A DNA stretch of 64,000 nucleotides from Pseudideonella sakaiensis (GCF_001293525.1 NZ_BBYR01000026.1:1-64000), one strand, 5' to 3'. Shown: positions 34,816 through 44,847, numbered from the stretch's first letter. Numbers and translations: made by a program. Notes: a model not told the origin generated them from the letters alone.

Positions 34816-35697
34816 TCAGGCCGGTGCCACCGGGCGCCGCGCCTGGCGCAGGCCGTCGACGCTGTAGGTCGCCAGGGCCAGCCAGATCAGCACGAAGCCG
34901 GGCAGGCGTTCCGCGCCGAAGCGCTCGCCCAGCAGCCCGACGCCGACCAGCAGCTGCAGGCTCGGGCCGATGTACTGCAGCAGGCCGAGCGTGGTCATCG
35001 TCACCCGACGGGCTCCGGCAGCGAACAGCAGCAGCGGAACCGCGGTGACCGGGCCCACGCCGATCAGCCACAGGTTGGTCGCCAGCGTCGGCGCCGGGAA
35101 GTGCGAGGTCCCCTGCAGCATCCACAGCGCTGCCGTGCCGAGCGCGAAGGGCGCCAGCAGCAAGGTCTCCAGCGCCAGGCCCTCGAGGGCACCGAGCGGT
35201 GCCGTCTTGCGCATCAGCCCGTAGAGCCCGAAGCTCGCCGCCAGCACCAGCGCGATCCAGGGCAGGCGGCCGGTGGCGAGCGTCAGGCCGGCGACACCGG
35301 CCGACGCCAGCGCGAGTGCGGCCCACTGCATCGCCCGCGGCCGCTCGCGCAGGACCGCGACCCCCAGGCCGACGTTGACCAGCGGCGTGATGAAGTAGCC
35401 GAGGCTGGCCTCGACGATCTGCCCGTGGGTGATGGCCCAGATGTAGGTGAGCCAGTTGGTCGACAGCAGCAGCGCGCTGACCGCCACGCTGCCGACCAGG
35501 CGCGGCTGGCGCAGTGCCTCGCCCAGCCAGCGCCACTGCCGCCGCAGGCCCAGCAGCAACGCGACGAACACCAGCGACCAGACGATGCGGTGCACCAGCA
35601 CCTCGCTCGCCGGCACGTCCGCCAGCGCGCGGAAGTACAGCGGGAACAGGCCCCAGCAGACATAGGCTGCCGAGGCGTACCACACGCCAGCGTGCAT
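34816..35697 (-). CDS. rarD: RarD/EamA-family drug/metabolite permease
   Basis: A 293-residue inner-membrane protein with ten predicted helices. It starts MHAGVWYASAAYVCWGLFPL, and has RarD hallmarks YFRALADVPASEVLVHRIVWSLVF, TNWLTYIWAITHGQIVEASLGYFITPLVN and TLGLLQYIGPSLQLLVGVGLLGE. The substrate of RarD proteins is unknown. It converges on the HU gene; the 40 bases between the two stops hold short GC-rich repeats but no T-run. Confidence 0.88.
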   Translation of the reverse strand: MHAGVWYASAAYVCWGLFPLYFRALADVPASEVLVHRIVWSLVFVALLLGLRRQWRWLGEALRQPRLVGSVAVSALLLSTNWLTYIWAITHGQIVEASLGYFITPLVNVGLGVAVLRERPRAMQWAALALASAGVAGLTLATGRLPWIALVLAASFGLYGLMRKTAPLGALEGLALETLLLAPFALGTAALWMLQGTSHFPAPTLATNLWLIGVGPVTAVPLLLFAAGARRVTMTTLGLLQYIGPSLQLLVGVGLLGERFGAERLPGFVLIWLALATYSVDGLRQARRPVAPA

Positions 35698-35776
35698 CAG
35701 GGGGGAGGGTGGCCGGGTCGTCGGCCGCCCGGGCGCGGAAGAAAGGCTGCTGCGGCCCGGCTCGGGCCGCGCGGAA

Positions 35777-36052
35777 TCAGGCGGATTCGGGGGTGGAATC
35801 CGCAGCGGCGGCGCTGCCGGCGCTGCGGCTGCGCTCGGCGCGCGGCGCGTCCATCGGGGTGATGTTCTGCGCGAGTTGGCCCTTGGGCCCCTGCACCAGG
35901 TCGAAACGGACCTTGCTGCCTTGCTTCAGGGTCCGGAAGCCTTCCATCTGCACCGCCGAGAAGTGCGCAAACACGTCCTCGCCACCGCCCTCGGGCTCGA
36001 TGAAGCCGAATCCCTTGGCGTCGTTGAACCACTTGACCGTTCCGACCGCCAT
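35777..36052 (-). CDS. Cold-shock domain protein with C-terminal extension
   Basis: A 91-residue protein. Residues 1-68 are a CspA-type cold-shock domain with the RNA-binding motifs [14 protein letters not shown] (RNP1) and [10 protein letters not shown] (RNP2). A 23-residue Arg/Ser/Ala-rich tail ([18 protein letters not shown]...) follows, while ordinary Csp proteins stop at about 67-70. GGGAGG about 8 bases upstream supports the start. It binds single-stranded nucleic acid and is divergent from clpS, a gene pair common in Burkholderiales. Confidence 0.9.
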   Translation of the reverse strand: MAVGTVKWFNDAKGFGFIEPEGGGEDVFAHFSAVQMEGFRTLKQGSKVRFDLVQGPKGQLAQNITPMDAPRAERSRSAGSAAAADSTPESA

Positions 36053-36262
36053 GCCATCCTCCCACTTAAGGAAAAGAACATTCTGGGGGGGTGCCGCCGA
36101 CCCTGTCAAGGCGCGGGGCGCGGCGAGGGCGGCTGGCGGACCGGCCGTGCGCGCCGGCGCCGTCGATGCCGCCGATCCCGCGGCACCGGGCTTGCTTTCC
36201 GCCGCGCCGTCGCCAATTGCCCCTGGTATTTCTGCAGCCCTCCAACTCGATAGAATGAATTC

Positions 36263-36619
36263 ATGCCTGAGGAGCCCACCCGTCCCCCCGAACCCCCGGT
36301 CGGCGTGCCGCCGCCCGGCGACGCGGGCGGGGCGGTGGTCGCGGAGCGCAAGACCCTGCGCACCGAACCGCCGCGGATGTACCAGGTGCTGATGCTGAAC
36401 GACGACTACACCCCGATGGAGTTCGTCGTCATGGTGCTGCAGGAATACTTCCATCGCGACCTCGAGACCGCGACCCAGATCATGTTGAAGATCCACCATG
36501 AGGGTCGGGGCGTGTGCGGCGTCTACACGAAGGACGTGGCCGCCACCAAGGTTGAACTCGTGCTGGCTGCCGCGCGCCGCGGCGGCCACCCGCTGCAATG
36601 CATTTTGGAGGCCGCATGA
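36263..36619 (+). CDS. clpS: ATP-dependent Clp protease adaptor ClpS
   Basis: A 118-residue adaptor that brings N-degron substrates to ClpAP. After a disordered Pro-rich N-terminus the core shows [20 protein letters not shown] (N-degron pocket with NDDYTPM), [21 protein letters not shown], and [16 protein letters not shown]. All pocket residues of the family are present. It overlaps clpA by ATGA, giving a coupled adaptor/unfoldase pair. Confidence 0.96.
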   Translation: MPEEPTRPPEPPVGVPPPGDAGGAVVAERKTLRTEPPRMYQVLMLNDDYTPMEFVVMVLQEYFHRDLETATQIMLKIHHEGRGVCGVYTKDVAATKVELVLAAARRGGHPLQCILEAA

Positions 36620-38916
36620 TCGCCCAGGAGCTCGAAGTCAGTCTGCACATGGCCTTCGTCGAGGCGCGCCAGCAGCGACATGAATTCATCACCGTCGAGC
36701 ACCTGCTGATGGCGCTGCTCGACAACCCGTCGGCGGCCGAGGTGCTGCGCGCGTGCACGGCCAACATCGAGGATCTCCGCAAGAGCCTGACCGGCTTCAT
36801 CAAGGAGAACACCCCGACCGTCGGCGGCAGCGACGAGGTGGACACCCAGCCCACGCTCGGCTTCCAGCGCGTGATCCAGCGCGCGATCATGCACGTCCAG
36901 TCCACCGGTTCGGGCAAGAAGGAAGTCACCGGCGCGAACGTGCTGGTCGCGATCTTCGGCGAGAAGGACTCGCACGCCGTCTACTACCTGCACCAGCAGG
37001 GCGTGACCCGGCTGGACGTGGTCAATTTCATCGCCCACGGCATCAAGAAGACCGACCCGCCCGAGCCGGCCAAGCCGAGCGAGGGCGGCGGCAACGAGTC
37101 CGAGAAGGAAGAGGGCGACGGCAAGGGCTCGCCGCTGGACCAGTACACGCAGAACCTCAACAACCTCGCCCGCGACGGCAAGATCGATCCGCTGATCGGC
37201 CGCGAGCACGAGGTCGAGCGCGTGGTGCAGATCCTGTGCCGGCGGCGCAAGAACAACCCGCTGCTGGTCGGTGAGGCCGGCGTGGGCAAGACCGCGATCG
37301 CCGAGGGCCTGGCCTGGCGCATCACCCAGGGCGAGGTGCCGGAGGTGCTGGCGCAGTCGACGGTGTACGCGCTCGACATGGGCGCCTTGCTGGCCGGGAC
37401 CAAGTACCGCGGCGACTTCGAACAGCGCCTGAAGGGCGTGTTGAAGCAGCTGAAGGAGCAGCCGCACGCGGTGCTCTTCATCGACGAGATCCACACGCTG
37501 ATCGGCGCCGGCGCCGCGTCGGGCGGCACGCTGGACGCCAGCAACCTGCTCAAGCCCGCGCTCAGCTCGGGGGCGATGAAGTGCATCGGCGCCACCACCT
37601 TCACCGAGTACCGCGGCATCTTCGAGAAGGACGCGGCGCTGTCGCGGCGCTTCCAGAAGGTCGACGTGGTCGAGCCCTCGGTCGAGCAGACGGTGGAGAT
37701 CCTGAAGGGCCTGAAGTCGCGCTTCGAGGAGCACCACAGCGTCAAGTACGCGCTGACGGCGCTGCAGGCGGCGGCCGAGCTGTCGGCCAAGTACATCAAC
37801 GACCGCCACCTGCCCGACAAGGCGATCGACGTGATCGACGAGGCCGGCGCGGCCCAGCGCGTGCTGCCGAAGAGCCGGCAGAAGAAGACGATCACGCGGG
37901 CCGAGGTCGAGGACATCGTCGCGAAGATCGCGCGCATCCCGCCCGCCAGCGTCTCCAGCGACGACCGCTCGAAGCTGAAGACGCTCGACCGCGACCTGAA
38001 CAGCGTGGTCTTCGGCCAGGAGCCGGCGATCGAAGCGCTGGCGGCCGCGATCAAGATGGCGCGCTCGGGCCTGGGCAAGCCGGACAAGCCGATCGGCTCC
38101 TTCCTGTTCTCCGGCCCGACCGGGGTCGGCAAGACGGAGGTGGCCAAGCAGCTGGCCTTCATCCTCGGCATCGAGCTGATCCGCTTCGACATGTCCGAGT
38201 ACATGGAGCGCCACGCGGTCAGCCGTCTGATCGGCGCGCCCCCGGGCTATGTCGGCTTCGACCAGGGCGGCCTGCTGACGGAGGCGGTCACGAAGAAGCC
38301 GCATGCGGTGCTGCTGCTCGACGAGATCGAGAAGGCGCACCCCGACGTCTTCAACGTGCTGCTGCAGGTGATGGACCACGGCACGCTGACCGACAACAAC
38401 GGGCGCAAGGCCGACTTCCGCAACGTGATCATCGTGATGACCACGAACGCGGGCGCCGAGACCATGAACAAGGCCACCATCGGCTTCACCTCGGCCCGCG
38501 AGGCGGGCGACGAGATGGCCGACATCAAGCGCCTGTTCACGCCGGAGTTCCGCAACCGCCTCGATGCGGTGGTCAGCTTCCGCCCGCTGAACGAGGAGAT
38601 CATCCTGCGGGTGGTCGACAAGTTCCTGCTGCAGCTGGAAAGCCAGCTGGCGGAGAAGAAGGTCGAGGTCACCTTCAGCGACGGGCTGCGCAGGCACCTG
38701 GCGAAGAAGGGCTTCGATCCGCTGATGGGCGCGCGGCCGATGCAGCGCCTGATCCAGGACACGATCCGCCGCGCGCTGGCCGACGAACTGCTGTTCGGTC
38801 GCCTGGTCGACGGTGGCCGCCTGAACGTGGACCTGGACGGCGACGACAAGGTGCAGCTGGACATCACGCCGGCCAAGAAGATCGACAAGCCGAAGGCCGA
38901 GCCGGCGACGGCCTGA
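36616..38916 (+). CDS. clpA: ATP-dependent Clp protease ATP-binding subunit ClpA
   Basis: A 766-residue AAA+ unfoldase. The N-domain ([20 protein letters not shown]) binds ClpS. D1 has Walker [15 protein letters not shown] and Walker [14 protein letters not shown]2 has [14 protein letters not shown] and [11 protein letters not shown]. The ClpP-binding loop IGF appears in [13 protein letters not shown]. Length matches E. coli ClpA (758). The start ATG at 36616 is inside the clpS stop. It feeds ClpP, whose gene is not in the window. Confidence 0.96.
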   Translation: MIAQELEVSLHMAFVEARQQRHEFITVEHLLMALLDNPSAAEVLRACTANIEDLRKSLTGFIKENTPTVGGSDEVDTQPTLGFQRVIQRAIMHVQSTGSGKKEVTGANVLVAIFGEKDSHAVYYLHQQGVTRLDVVNFIAHGIKKTDPPEPAKPSEGGGNESEKEEGDGKGSPLDQYTQNLNNLARDGKIDPLIGREHEVERVVQILCRRRKNNPLLVGEAGVGKTAIAEGLAWRITQGEVPEVLAQSTVYALDMGALLAGTKYRGDFEQRLKGVLKQLKEQPHAVLFIDEIHTLIGAGAASGGTLDASNLLKPALSSGAMKCIGATTFTEYRGIFEKDAALSRRFQKVDVVEPSVEQTVEILKGLKSRFEEHHSVKYALTALQAAAELSAKYINDRHLPDKAIDVIDEAGAAQRVLPKSRQKKTITRAEVEDIVAKIARIPPASVSSDDRSKLKTLDRDLNSVVFGQEPAIEALAAAIKMARSGLGKPDKPIGSFLFSGPTGVGKTEVAKQLAFILGIELIRFDMSEYMERHAVSRLIGAPPGYVGFDQGGLLTEAVTKKPHAVLLLDEIEKAHPDVFNVLLQVMDHGTLTDNNGRKADFRNVIIVMTTNAGAETMNKATIGFTSAREAGDEMADIKRLFTPEFRNRLDAVVSFRPLNEEIILRVVDKFLLQLESQLAEKKVEVTFSDGLRRHLAKKGFDPLMGARPMQRLIQDTIRRALADELLFGRLVDGGRLNVDLDGDDKVQLDITPAKKIDKPKAEPATA

Positions 38917-38989
38917 GGCCCGGTGGGGGCGGCCGCGCCGATCGTGGCGGCGGTCGCCCGTCGACCGAGGGCCTCGCCCCGGCTGATCC

Positions 38990-39790
38990 TCAGCCGTCCG
39001 TGCCCGCGGCCGGATCCTGCCGGTAGTAGCCCTGCAGCAAGGCGTAGAGCCGCGGGTGCGCGTCGCGCAGCGCGAGCGGATTGACGAAGAAGGCCTCGGA
39101 GGCGACGGCGAAGAACTCCTCCGGTGCCTCGGCGCCGTAGGGGTCGATCACGGTCTCGAGGTCGGGGTCGGCATCGAGTGCGGCGCAGAAGGCCTCGTAT
39201 GCCGGGCCCAGCACGGCCAGCCACTGGCGCACGGCCGCCGCATCCGGCAGCAACGGCACGCCGTCGGCCTCGCCGTTGCGCATGTCGAGCACGTGGGCGA
39301 ACTCGTGGATCACCACGTTGTAGCCGATCTCCGCGGTGTCGCCGGCCTCGTCGACGTCGCGCCAGGACAGCATCACCGGGCCGCCGTCGACGGCCTCGCC
39401 GGTCAGCGTCTCCTCGTAGGCGTGCACGATGCCGTCCTCGTCCATCACCTCGCGCGGGGCCACCACCTCGTCCGGGTGGACCACGATGCCGACGAAGCCG
39501 TCGTAGGCCTCGAGGCCCAGGCGCAGCACCGGCACGCAGGCCTGCATCGCGATCGCCACGGCGATGCCGTCGTCGACGGCCAGGCCGCCGGCGCCGGTGA
39601 ACTCCTTGCGCGCGAGGAAAAGGGTCGCGAGGCGGCGCAGCTCGGCCAGGTCGCCGGCGCTGCGCCGCTGCAGGAACGGGTAGCGCGACAGCACCGCGGC
39701 CCACAGCGGCTCGGGGATCGCACGCTCGCGCAGGATGCGCTCGTCGCGGCCCTCGCGCCAGGCCTGCGACCAGCGGCGCAGCAGCTTCAC
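38990..39790 (-). CDS. mtfA: MtfA-type zinc peptidase
   Basis: A 266-residue cytosolic metallopeptidase of the MtfA (DgsA anti-repressor) family. The zincin motif is HEFAH at residues 162-166, with an additional metal ligand in EEFFAVASEAFF. Other family stretches are KEFTGAGGLAVDDGIAVAIA and VVHPDEVVAPREV. In E. coli MtfA binds the glucose regulator Mlc; whether that partner exists here is unknown. The GTG start overlaps the lpxH stop by GTGA. It is the last gene of the minus-strand run that begins with the periplasmic cyclophilin. Confidence 0.9.
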   Translation of the reverse strand: MKLLRRWSQAWREGRDERILRERAIPEPLWAAVLSRYPFLQRRSAGDLAELRRLATLFLARKEFTGAGGLAVDDGIAVAIAMQACVPVLRLGLEAYDGFVGIVVHPDEVVAPREVMDEDGIVHAYEETLTGEAVDGGPVMLSWRDVDEAGDTAEIGYNVVIHEFAHVLDMRNGEADGVPLLPDAAAVRQWLAVLGPAYEAFCAALDADPDLETVIDPYGAEAPEEFFAVASEAFFVNPLALRDAHPRLYALLQGYYRQDPAAGTDG

Positions 39791-40701
39791 CGCGGCGCCG
39801 CCAGCGGCAGCCGCAGCAGGCCCTGGGCACTCAGCCGGAGCAACTCGGCACGCGCGCCCGCACCCGGGCCGTCGCCCGGACCGTCGAAGTCCCAGTCGGA
39901 CAGCACGTGGCGCACGAAGCCGGGCGCGAGCGGTTCGCTGCCGGGCATGTGGGTGTGGCCGTGGATCAGCACCGGCGTGCCGGCCTCGTGCATCCAGCGC
40001 ACCGCGGCGTGCGGGTCGATGTCGGTCCAGGGCTCCTCGCCGCCGGGGCCTCCGCCTTCGCCGCGCCGCCGCTCGCTGTTCTGCCGCACGGCCTGCGCCT
40101 GGGCCAGGCGCTGCTCCAGCGGCTGCGCGAGGAAGCGCTGTTGCCACGCCGGATCGCGCACCTGGGCGCGGAAGCGCTGGTAGCCGACGTCGGCCAGGCA
40201 CAGCGCATCACCGTGGCTGAGCAGGTGGCGGCGGCCGAAGGCCAGCAGCACGGTCGGATCGGCGAGCGCGGTGATGCCGCAGGCACGGGCGAATTCCGCG
40301 CCGACGAGAAAGTCGCGGTTGCCGACCATCAGCAGCACGGCGCGCCGCGTGGCCGCCTCGGCCAGCAGTTCGGCGCAGCGGCCTTCGAAGGGCAGGCGCC
40401 GGGTGTCGTCGCCGGCCCACAGGTCGAACAGGTCGCCGAGGATGAAGACGGCATCCGCCGGCGTGTCCTCGAGGTAGTCGGCGAAGGCCTGCAGCGTGCG
40501 CGGACGGTCTGCCGCGAGGTGCAGGTCGCTGATGAAATCGATCTGCTGCCAGCGCTGCGGAGCCTTGAGCTCCCAGAAGCGCGGCAGCGCATGAGGATCA
40601 CCGGCCAGCGCCGGCGGGGGCAGCGGGGGCAGGCCGATCGCGGCCGCCTCCTCGCGCAGCGGATCGTTCGGGTCGACCGGGGACGGCTGTCCGGCAGCCA
40701 T
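39787..40701 (-). CDS. lpxH: UDP-2,3-diacylglucosamine diphosphatase LpxH
   Basis: A 304-residue calcineurin-like metallophosphatase that makes lipid X in lipid A synthesis. Metal motifs are FISDLHLAADRP, FILGDLFDLWAGDD, MVGNRDFLVGAEFA, LLSHGDALCLAD and LIHGHTHMPG. It is longer than E. coli LpxH (240) because of an N-terminal Pro-rich stretch of about 50 residues and an Arg/Gly-rich loop near 200-215 (NSERRRGEGGGPGGE). It follows the cytoplasmic cyclophilin gene with 21 bases between, the usual order in Burkholderiales. Confidence 0.93.
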   Translation of the reverse strand: MAAGQPSPVDPNDPLREEAAAIGLPPLPPPALAGDPHALPRFWELKAPQRWQQIDFISDLHLAADRPRTLQAFADYLEDTPADAVFILGDLFDLWAGDDTRRLPFEGRCAELLAEAATRRAVLLMVGNRDFLVGAEFARACGITALADPTVLLAFGRRHLLSHGDALCLADVGYQRFRAQVRDPAWQQRFLAQPLEQRLAQAQAVRQNSERRRGEGGGPGGEEPWTDIDPHAAVRWMHEAGTPVLIHGHTHMPGSEPLAPGFVRHVLSDWDFDGPGDGPGAGARAELLRLSAQGLLRLPLAAPR

Positions 40702-40722
40702 GGGCGCGGCGGCCGGGCGGCC

Positions 40723-41223
40723 TCAGGCCACGACGGCCCGGGTGATGACCACGTCCTCCAGCGGCACGTCGTCGTGGAAGCCGCGGCGGCCGGTCTTGCT
40801 GCCCTCGATCGCATCGACCACCTCGGTGCCGGCCACGACCTTGCCGAAGACCGCATAGCCCCAGCCGCTCGGCGACTTCGAACGGAAGTTCAGGAAGTCG
40901 TTGTCGGTGGCGTTGATGAAGAACTGCGCGGTGGCCGAATCCGGGTCGGAGGTGCGGGCCATCGCCACCGTGTAGTGGTCGTTCTTCAGGCCGTTGTCGG
41001 CCTCGTTCGGGATCGGCTCGCCGGTCGGCTTCTGCTTCATGCCGGGCTCGAAGCCGCCGCCCTGGATCATGAAGCCCTTGATCACGCGGTGGAACACCGT
41101 GTTGTCGTAATGGCCGGCCTTCACGTACTCGATGAAGTTGGCCGCGCTGCGCGGGGCCGCCGCCTCGTCCAGCTCGATGCGGATCAGGCCCTGGGTGGTG
41201 TGGAGTTCGACGATGGTGCTCAT
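40723..41223 (-). CDS. ppiB: Cytoplasmic peptidyl-prolyl cis-trans isomerase B (cyclophilin)
   Basis: A 166-residue cyclophilin without signal peptide. It has [16 protein letters not shown] with the catalytic arginine, [16 protein letters not shown] and [18 protein letters not shown]. These are the proline-isomerase active-site stretches of the bacterial PpiB type. The ATG at 41223 fits the family start [12 protein letters not shown]. It lies between the L,D-transpeptidase gene (102 bases upstream) and lpxH. The second cyclophilin of this run, at 44844-45413, is its exported paralogue. Confidence 0.95.
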   Translation of the reverse strand: MSTIVELHTTQGLIRIELDEAAAPRSAANFIEYVKAGHYDNTVFHRVIKGFMIQGGGFEPGMKQKPTGEPIPNEADNGLKNDHYTVAMARTSDPDSATAQFFINATDNDFLNFRSKSPSGWGYAVFGKVVAGTEVVDAIEGSKTGRRGFHDDVPLEDVVITRAVVA

Positions 41224-41325
41224 CGGTGGATTCCTGGGTGGTCGCGGGCCCGGCAGGGCCCGCATGAAGGGGAAGGGGGGACGCGTCGGCGCAGGCGCCG
41301 GCGCCTCGCGGTGCGGGGGACGGAC

Positions 41326-42780
41326 TCAGGCCTGCCCGAGGCTGCCTTCGAACACGACCTGCCACTGGCCGTCCTGCTCCAGCCAGTACTGTCGCTTCAG
41401 GCGCGGGCGGTTGCCGCCCGGGGTGGTCTCGGTGAAGGTGACGACGACCACGTCGCGGTCGTCGCGCCAGGCCAGCACGGTGACCGCGTCGATCGACGCG
41501 TTCGGCGCCGCCGGCGTGAAGGCCACCGGCATCAGCGCGCGCTGGCGCTCGGTGCTGCGCGCGGCGATCTCGGGCACGGTGGACACCACGGTGCGCTGGT
41601 CGGCGTAGAAGCGCTGCTGCGCGCCGGCATCGGCGGCACTGCGCGCCGCCTTCCATGCGTCGAAGGCGCGCAGGAAGCCGGCCTGGCGCTGCTGCGCGGC
41701 CTCGGGGCGCACCCATTCGAGCCGCTCGGCGATCAGGATCGGCGTCTCCTGGCGCTCGATGAAGGTCGCCATCTCGAGCAGGTCCGGGTTCGCCAGCGCG
41801 ACGCAGCCGTCGGTGGCCAGCGGCGCGCGGCTGAACAGGTTGGACGCGACGCCGTGCAGCCAGATGCCGCTGCCGGTGCGTCCGCGCAGCTGGTCGTACT
41901 GGTTCGGGTAGTTCAGCACCAGCGCGGCGGCGCCGTACAGGTCCTTCAGCGCCGGCTGGCGCAGGCGCGCCTCGGGCACCCGCCCGGTCACGAAGTAGAC
42001 GCCGAGCGGGGTGCGCAGGTCGCCCTCGACCTGCTTGGCCATGCCCAGCTTGCCGACCGAGCTGTAGTAGTCGCGCTTGAGCACCAGGCCCTGCGGCGTG
42101 TTCTCGAACACGTACAGCCGGGAGCGCGACACGTCGACCGCCACCGCATGCTGCACCGAGGGATCGATCCGCACGAACTGCGCCGGCACCAGCCCGGCGG
42201 CGGGACGCTGCGCGGAGCCGACACGGGCGCGTGCCTCGGCCACCAGTTCCTTCAGGCGCTCGGCGGCCTCGGCCCGTTGCGCGGCCGCGCTGGCGCCGAA
42301 GCCCTCGGCCGGGCGGGTGAGCGTGGTCAGCAGGTCGGCGTAGACCAGCTGGGCCAGGCCGAACTGCGGGTAGTCCGCGGTCAGTCGCGCGGCGGCGTCC
42401 AGCGCCTCCTGCGCCCGGCCGGTGGCGATCAGGCCGTAGATGCGCAGCAGCCGCGCGTCGGTCGGCGAGGCCGTGCCCGCGGCGGCCGCGAGCAGGTCGT
42501 CCGGGCGGATGCCGCCGCCGGGGGGGCGATCGGCCGGCGCGCTGCCCTCGGCGGCTGCGGCGGTCTCCGTCGGCGCCGGTGCGGCGGCATGCGCCGTGGC
42601 GAGCGGGCCCGGGGTAGCGGCCGCGTCGCCCGCGGGCCCGGGCGTGCGCCCGAGGCCGAAGGCCAGCGCGGCGGCGGCCGCGAGGCCGGCCAGCAGCCAG
42701 GCGGCGCGCCGGCGGCCGGCCGCGGGGGCGGCCGGTGCCGGCGCCGCGCCCTGGTCGGGAGTCGATGCGTCGTCGCTCAC
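41326..42780 (-). CDS. L,D-transpeptidase with C-terminal NTF2-like domain
   Basis: A 484-residue envelope enzyme. An N-terminal membrane anchor or uncleaved signal (AAWLLAGLAAAAALAFGLG) leads to a helical TPR-like region (about 100-200). The YkuD domain (about 210-340) has the catalytic motif split as GIWLHGVASN and ATDGCVALANPD with nucleophile Cys. The last 110 residues resemble an NTF2-fold, Cds6-type domain (AWKAARSADAGAQQRFYADQ, then KRQYWLEQDGQWQVVFEG). The YkuD family forms 3-3 crosslinks or attaches lipoproteins to peptidoglycan. GTG start, overlapping the FimV-like gene by GTGA. The same C-terminal domain ends the two genes upstream. Confidence 0.87.
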   Translation of the reverse strand: MSDDASTPDQGAAPAPAAPAAGRRRAAWLLAGLAAAAALAFGLGRTPGPAGDAAATPGPLATAHAAAPAPTETAAAAEGSAPADRPPGGGIRPDDLLAAAAGTASPTDARLLRIYGLIATGRAQEALDAAARLTADYPQFGLAQLVYADLLTTLTRPAEGFGASAAAQRAEAAERLKELVAEARARVGSAQRPAAGLVPAQFVRIDPSVQHAVAVDVSRSRLYVFENTPQGLVLKRDYYSSVGKLGMAKQVEGDLRTPLGVYFVTGRVPEARLRQPALKDLYGAAALVLNYPNQYDQLRGRTGSGIWLHGVASNLFSRAPLATDGCVALANPDLLEMATFIERQETPILIAERLEWVRPEAAQQRQAGFLRAFDAWKAARSAADAGAQQRFYADQRTVVSTVPEIAARSTERQRALMPVAFTPAAPNASIDAVTVLAWRDDRDVVVVTFTETTPGGNRPRLKRQYWLEQDGQWQVVFEGSLGQA

Positions 42781-43736
42781 GGCAGTTCGGTTTCGTCCTG
42801 GATCAGCCAGCGATTGTCGGCCTTGACGAGCACCAGCCGCTTGCGGCTGCGCTCGACGACCTCGTCGCCACGGTAGCGCTGCTGGAAGGTGGCGACCACG
42901 GTGTCTCCCCGGGCCACCAGCTGCGGCGGGTCCAGGTCGACCGAGATCTTCTTCTTCGACAGGATGCGCGAGCGGCGCTGTTCCTCCCAGGCGCGGCGCG
43001 AGCCGAGCCGGCCGGCGTACTGCGGCGTGTAGGCGGCCAGGTAGCCGTCCATGTCGCGGGCGCTCCAGGCGGCCGCCCAGGCGTCGATCGCCGCCTGGAT
43101 CTCGCCCGCCTCGAGGTCGACGGCGGTCGCCGCGGGCGACGGCGCCGGGGGCGCGGGCGGCGGCGGGCTCGGGCGCGGCAGCGGCGCGGTCGCCACGCTG
43201 GTGGGCGCGCTGCTGGTCACCGGCGAGGTCGTCACGCCGGCCGGGGCCGGCGTGGCGGGCGTCAGCGTCTGTGCGGCCGCCAGGCGCGAGCCCGGCGGGG
43301 CGACGGCGAACTCGCGGCCACCGCTGCGCAGGTCCACGCGGTACTCGCCGAGCGCGAGCGACATGCGGTCGCCCGCGAGCAGCAGCAGGTCGATCTCGGG
43401 CAGTTCCCCGGGGGCGGGCAGGCGCTCCAGCCGCAGCACGACCTGGCCCGCGGGCCCGGCCTGCGGCGTGATCACGATGGATTGCAGCGCCGGCACGTAG
43501 CGCATGCCGGCCACGCCGTAGGCATCCGAGGTCGCGATCCGGGCCCGGATGTCGGCCGGATCGAGCCCGGCGCTGTCGGACAGCGTGATCTCGGCATAGG
43601 GCGCCTGGCCGGGTGGCAGGTACAGCCGCAGCGGGCCGAAGTCCAGCGCGGCGGCCGAGGCCGTGCCCAGCGCGAGCGCGAGGCCCGCGGCCAGCAGGCG
43701 CCAGCGCCGCGGCGGGGAGGGGGGGAGTCCTGTCAT
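42777..43736 (-). CDS. FimV N-terminal-like exported protein with NTF2-like C-terminal domain
   Basis: A 319-residue secreted protein. A signal peptide (LLAAGLALALGTASAAA) is followed by about 110 residues that read like the N-terminal domain of FimV (LDFGPLRLYLPPGQAPYAEI, IRARIATSDAYGVAGMRY, LPEIDLLLLAGD). A Thr/Pro/Ala linker follows, and then about 105 residues of an NTF2/Cds6-like domain (IDAWAAAWSARDMDGYLAAY, RSRILSKKKISVDL, RLVLVKADNRWLIQDE). The FimV relation suggests a peptidoglycan- or envelope-associated role; there is no LysM here. It lies 4 bases after the TPR gene and overlaps the L,D-transpeptidase gene. Confidence 0.75.
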   Translation of the reverse strand: MTGLPPSPPRRWRLLAAGLALALGTASAAALDFGPLRLYLPPGQAPYAEITLSDSAGLDPADIRARIATSDAYGVAGMRYVPALQSIVITPQAGPAGQVVLRLERLPAPGELPEIDLLLLAGDRMSLALGEYRVDLRSGGREFAVAPPGSRLAAAQTLTPATPAPAGVTTSPVTSSAPTSVATAPLPRPSPPPPAPPAPSPAATAVDLEAGEIQAAIDAWAAAWSARDMDGYLAAYTPQYAGRLGSRRAWEEQRRSRILSKKKISVDLDPPQLVARGDTVVATFQQRYRGDEVVERSRKRLVLVKADNRWLIQDETELP

Positions 43737-43740
43737 GGGG

Positions 43741-44847
43741 TCAGCTCACCGATTCCTTGCGGATCAGCCAGCGGCCATCGCGGCGCACGAGTTCGAGCAC
43801 CTTCTGGCCGGAGGCGCGCAGCTGGTCTGCCGAGTAGTCCTGCCGGAAGCTCGCACGGGCCACGTTGCCCGGCATCAGTTCGACCGTGATGCCGCTGAGT
43901 TCCAGCGAAATGCGGTTCTTGCCGAGGATGCGCAGCCGCCGGCCGGCCTGCCACTCGGAGGCGCTGCCGTCGTTGCCGCGGAAGCCAGGCACGTAGGCGC
44001 CGAAGTAGCCGTTCATGTCCTTGCGCTCCCAGGCCGTGGCCCAGGCGCGCACCGCGGCCTGGACCTCGCGCGCCTCGTCGGTGTGGCGGCGCTGCGCGGC
44101 GCTCGCGGTCGCCGGGTTGGCCGGGTCCGCGGCCGGCGGCTCAGGACGCGGCGCGGGGGCCGGGGCCGGGGCAGGTGACGGGGCCGGCGTCGGCGCGGGT
44201 GCCGGCGTCGGCGCGGGGGCCGCCGCAGGCGTCGGCGCGGAGGCCGGTGCGGGTGCCGACGCAGGCGCAGGCGTGGACGCGGGAGCCGGCGCCGGGGTGG
44301 GCGCCGCGGCGACCAGCACCGCGTCCTGCTGGCTGCCGGCCAGGCTCTTCAGCAGCGCGAGTTTCGGCGTCCCGCTGTTGTCCTCGATCTGCAGCGCGCG
44401 GGCGTAGGCGCGCCCTGCCATGCGCACGTTGACCGACGCGAGGTTCTGGTAGGCGGTGTCGTAGCTCGGCCGGCTGCGCACCGCCGCCTCGAGCGCGGCG
44501 CGTGCCTTCTCGATCTGGCCCTGCTCCGCGTACAGCACCGCGAGGTTGTTCAGCGGCTCGGGCAGCGTCGGATACTCGCGGCTCATGCGTTCGAACAGCG
44601 CGATCGCCTCGGCGGTGCGCTTCTGGTCGACCAGCAGCACCCCCTTCTGGAAGCGCAGCGCAGGGTCCTGCGGGTGCCGGGCGATCAGCGCATCGACGCG
44701 GCGCAGGGCCTCGTTCGAGCGGCCCTGGGAGGCCAGTTCCTGCACCTCGGCCAGCCCCGGGGCCGGTGGCGCCGCACCGGCCGGCCCGGGGACGCACAGA
44801 CAGGCGGCGAGCGCAGCGGCGAACCGGACCGGGCTCGGCCGCGTCAC
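43741..44847 (-). CDS. Periplasmic TPR protein with Pro-Ala linker and NTF2-like C-terminal domain
   Basis: A 368-residue exported protein. After a signal peptide ([17 protein letters not shown]) come three or four TPR units ([60 protein letters not shown]). An alternating Pro-Ala/Thr linker of about 70 residues follows, then the NTF2/Cds6-like domain ([55 protein letters not shown]). GTG at 44847 overlaps the cyclophilin stop by GTGA. It shares its C-terminal domain with the next two genes. Confidence 0.8.
   Translation of the reverse strand: MTRPSPVRFAAALAACLCVPGPAGAAPPAPGLAEVQELASQGRSNEALRRVDALIARHPQDPALRFQKGVLLVDQKRTAEAIALFERMSREYPTLPEPLNNLAVLYAEQGQIEKARAALEAAVRSRPSYDTAYQNLASVNVRMAGRAYARALQIEDNSGTPKLALLKSLAGSQQDAVLVAAAPTPAPAPASTPAPASAPAPASAPTPAAAPAPTPAPAPTPAPSPAPAPAPAPRPEPPAADPANPATASAAQRRHTDEAREVQAAVRAWATAWERKDMNGYFGAYVPGFRGNDGSASEWQAGRRLRILGKNRISLELSGITVELMPGNVARASFRQDYSADQLRASGQKVLELVRRDGRWLIRKESVS
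44120..44315. repeat. Pro-Ala linker-coding tandem repeats
   Basis: A run of imperfect GCCGGG/GCGGGT-type 6-12 base repeats encodes the alternating Ala-Pro/Ala-Thr linker of the TPR protein. Length variation by slippage is likely between strains. Confidence 0.65.

Noticed and set aside
44120-44315. Possible CRISPR or satellite array
   Set aside because: The repeats are short, imperfect and code for a Pro-Ala linker; there are no spacers or cas genes anywhere in the window.
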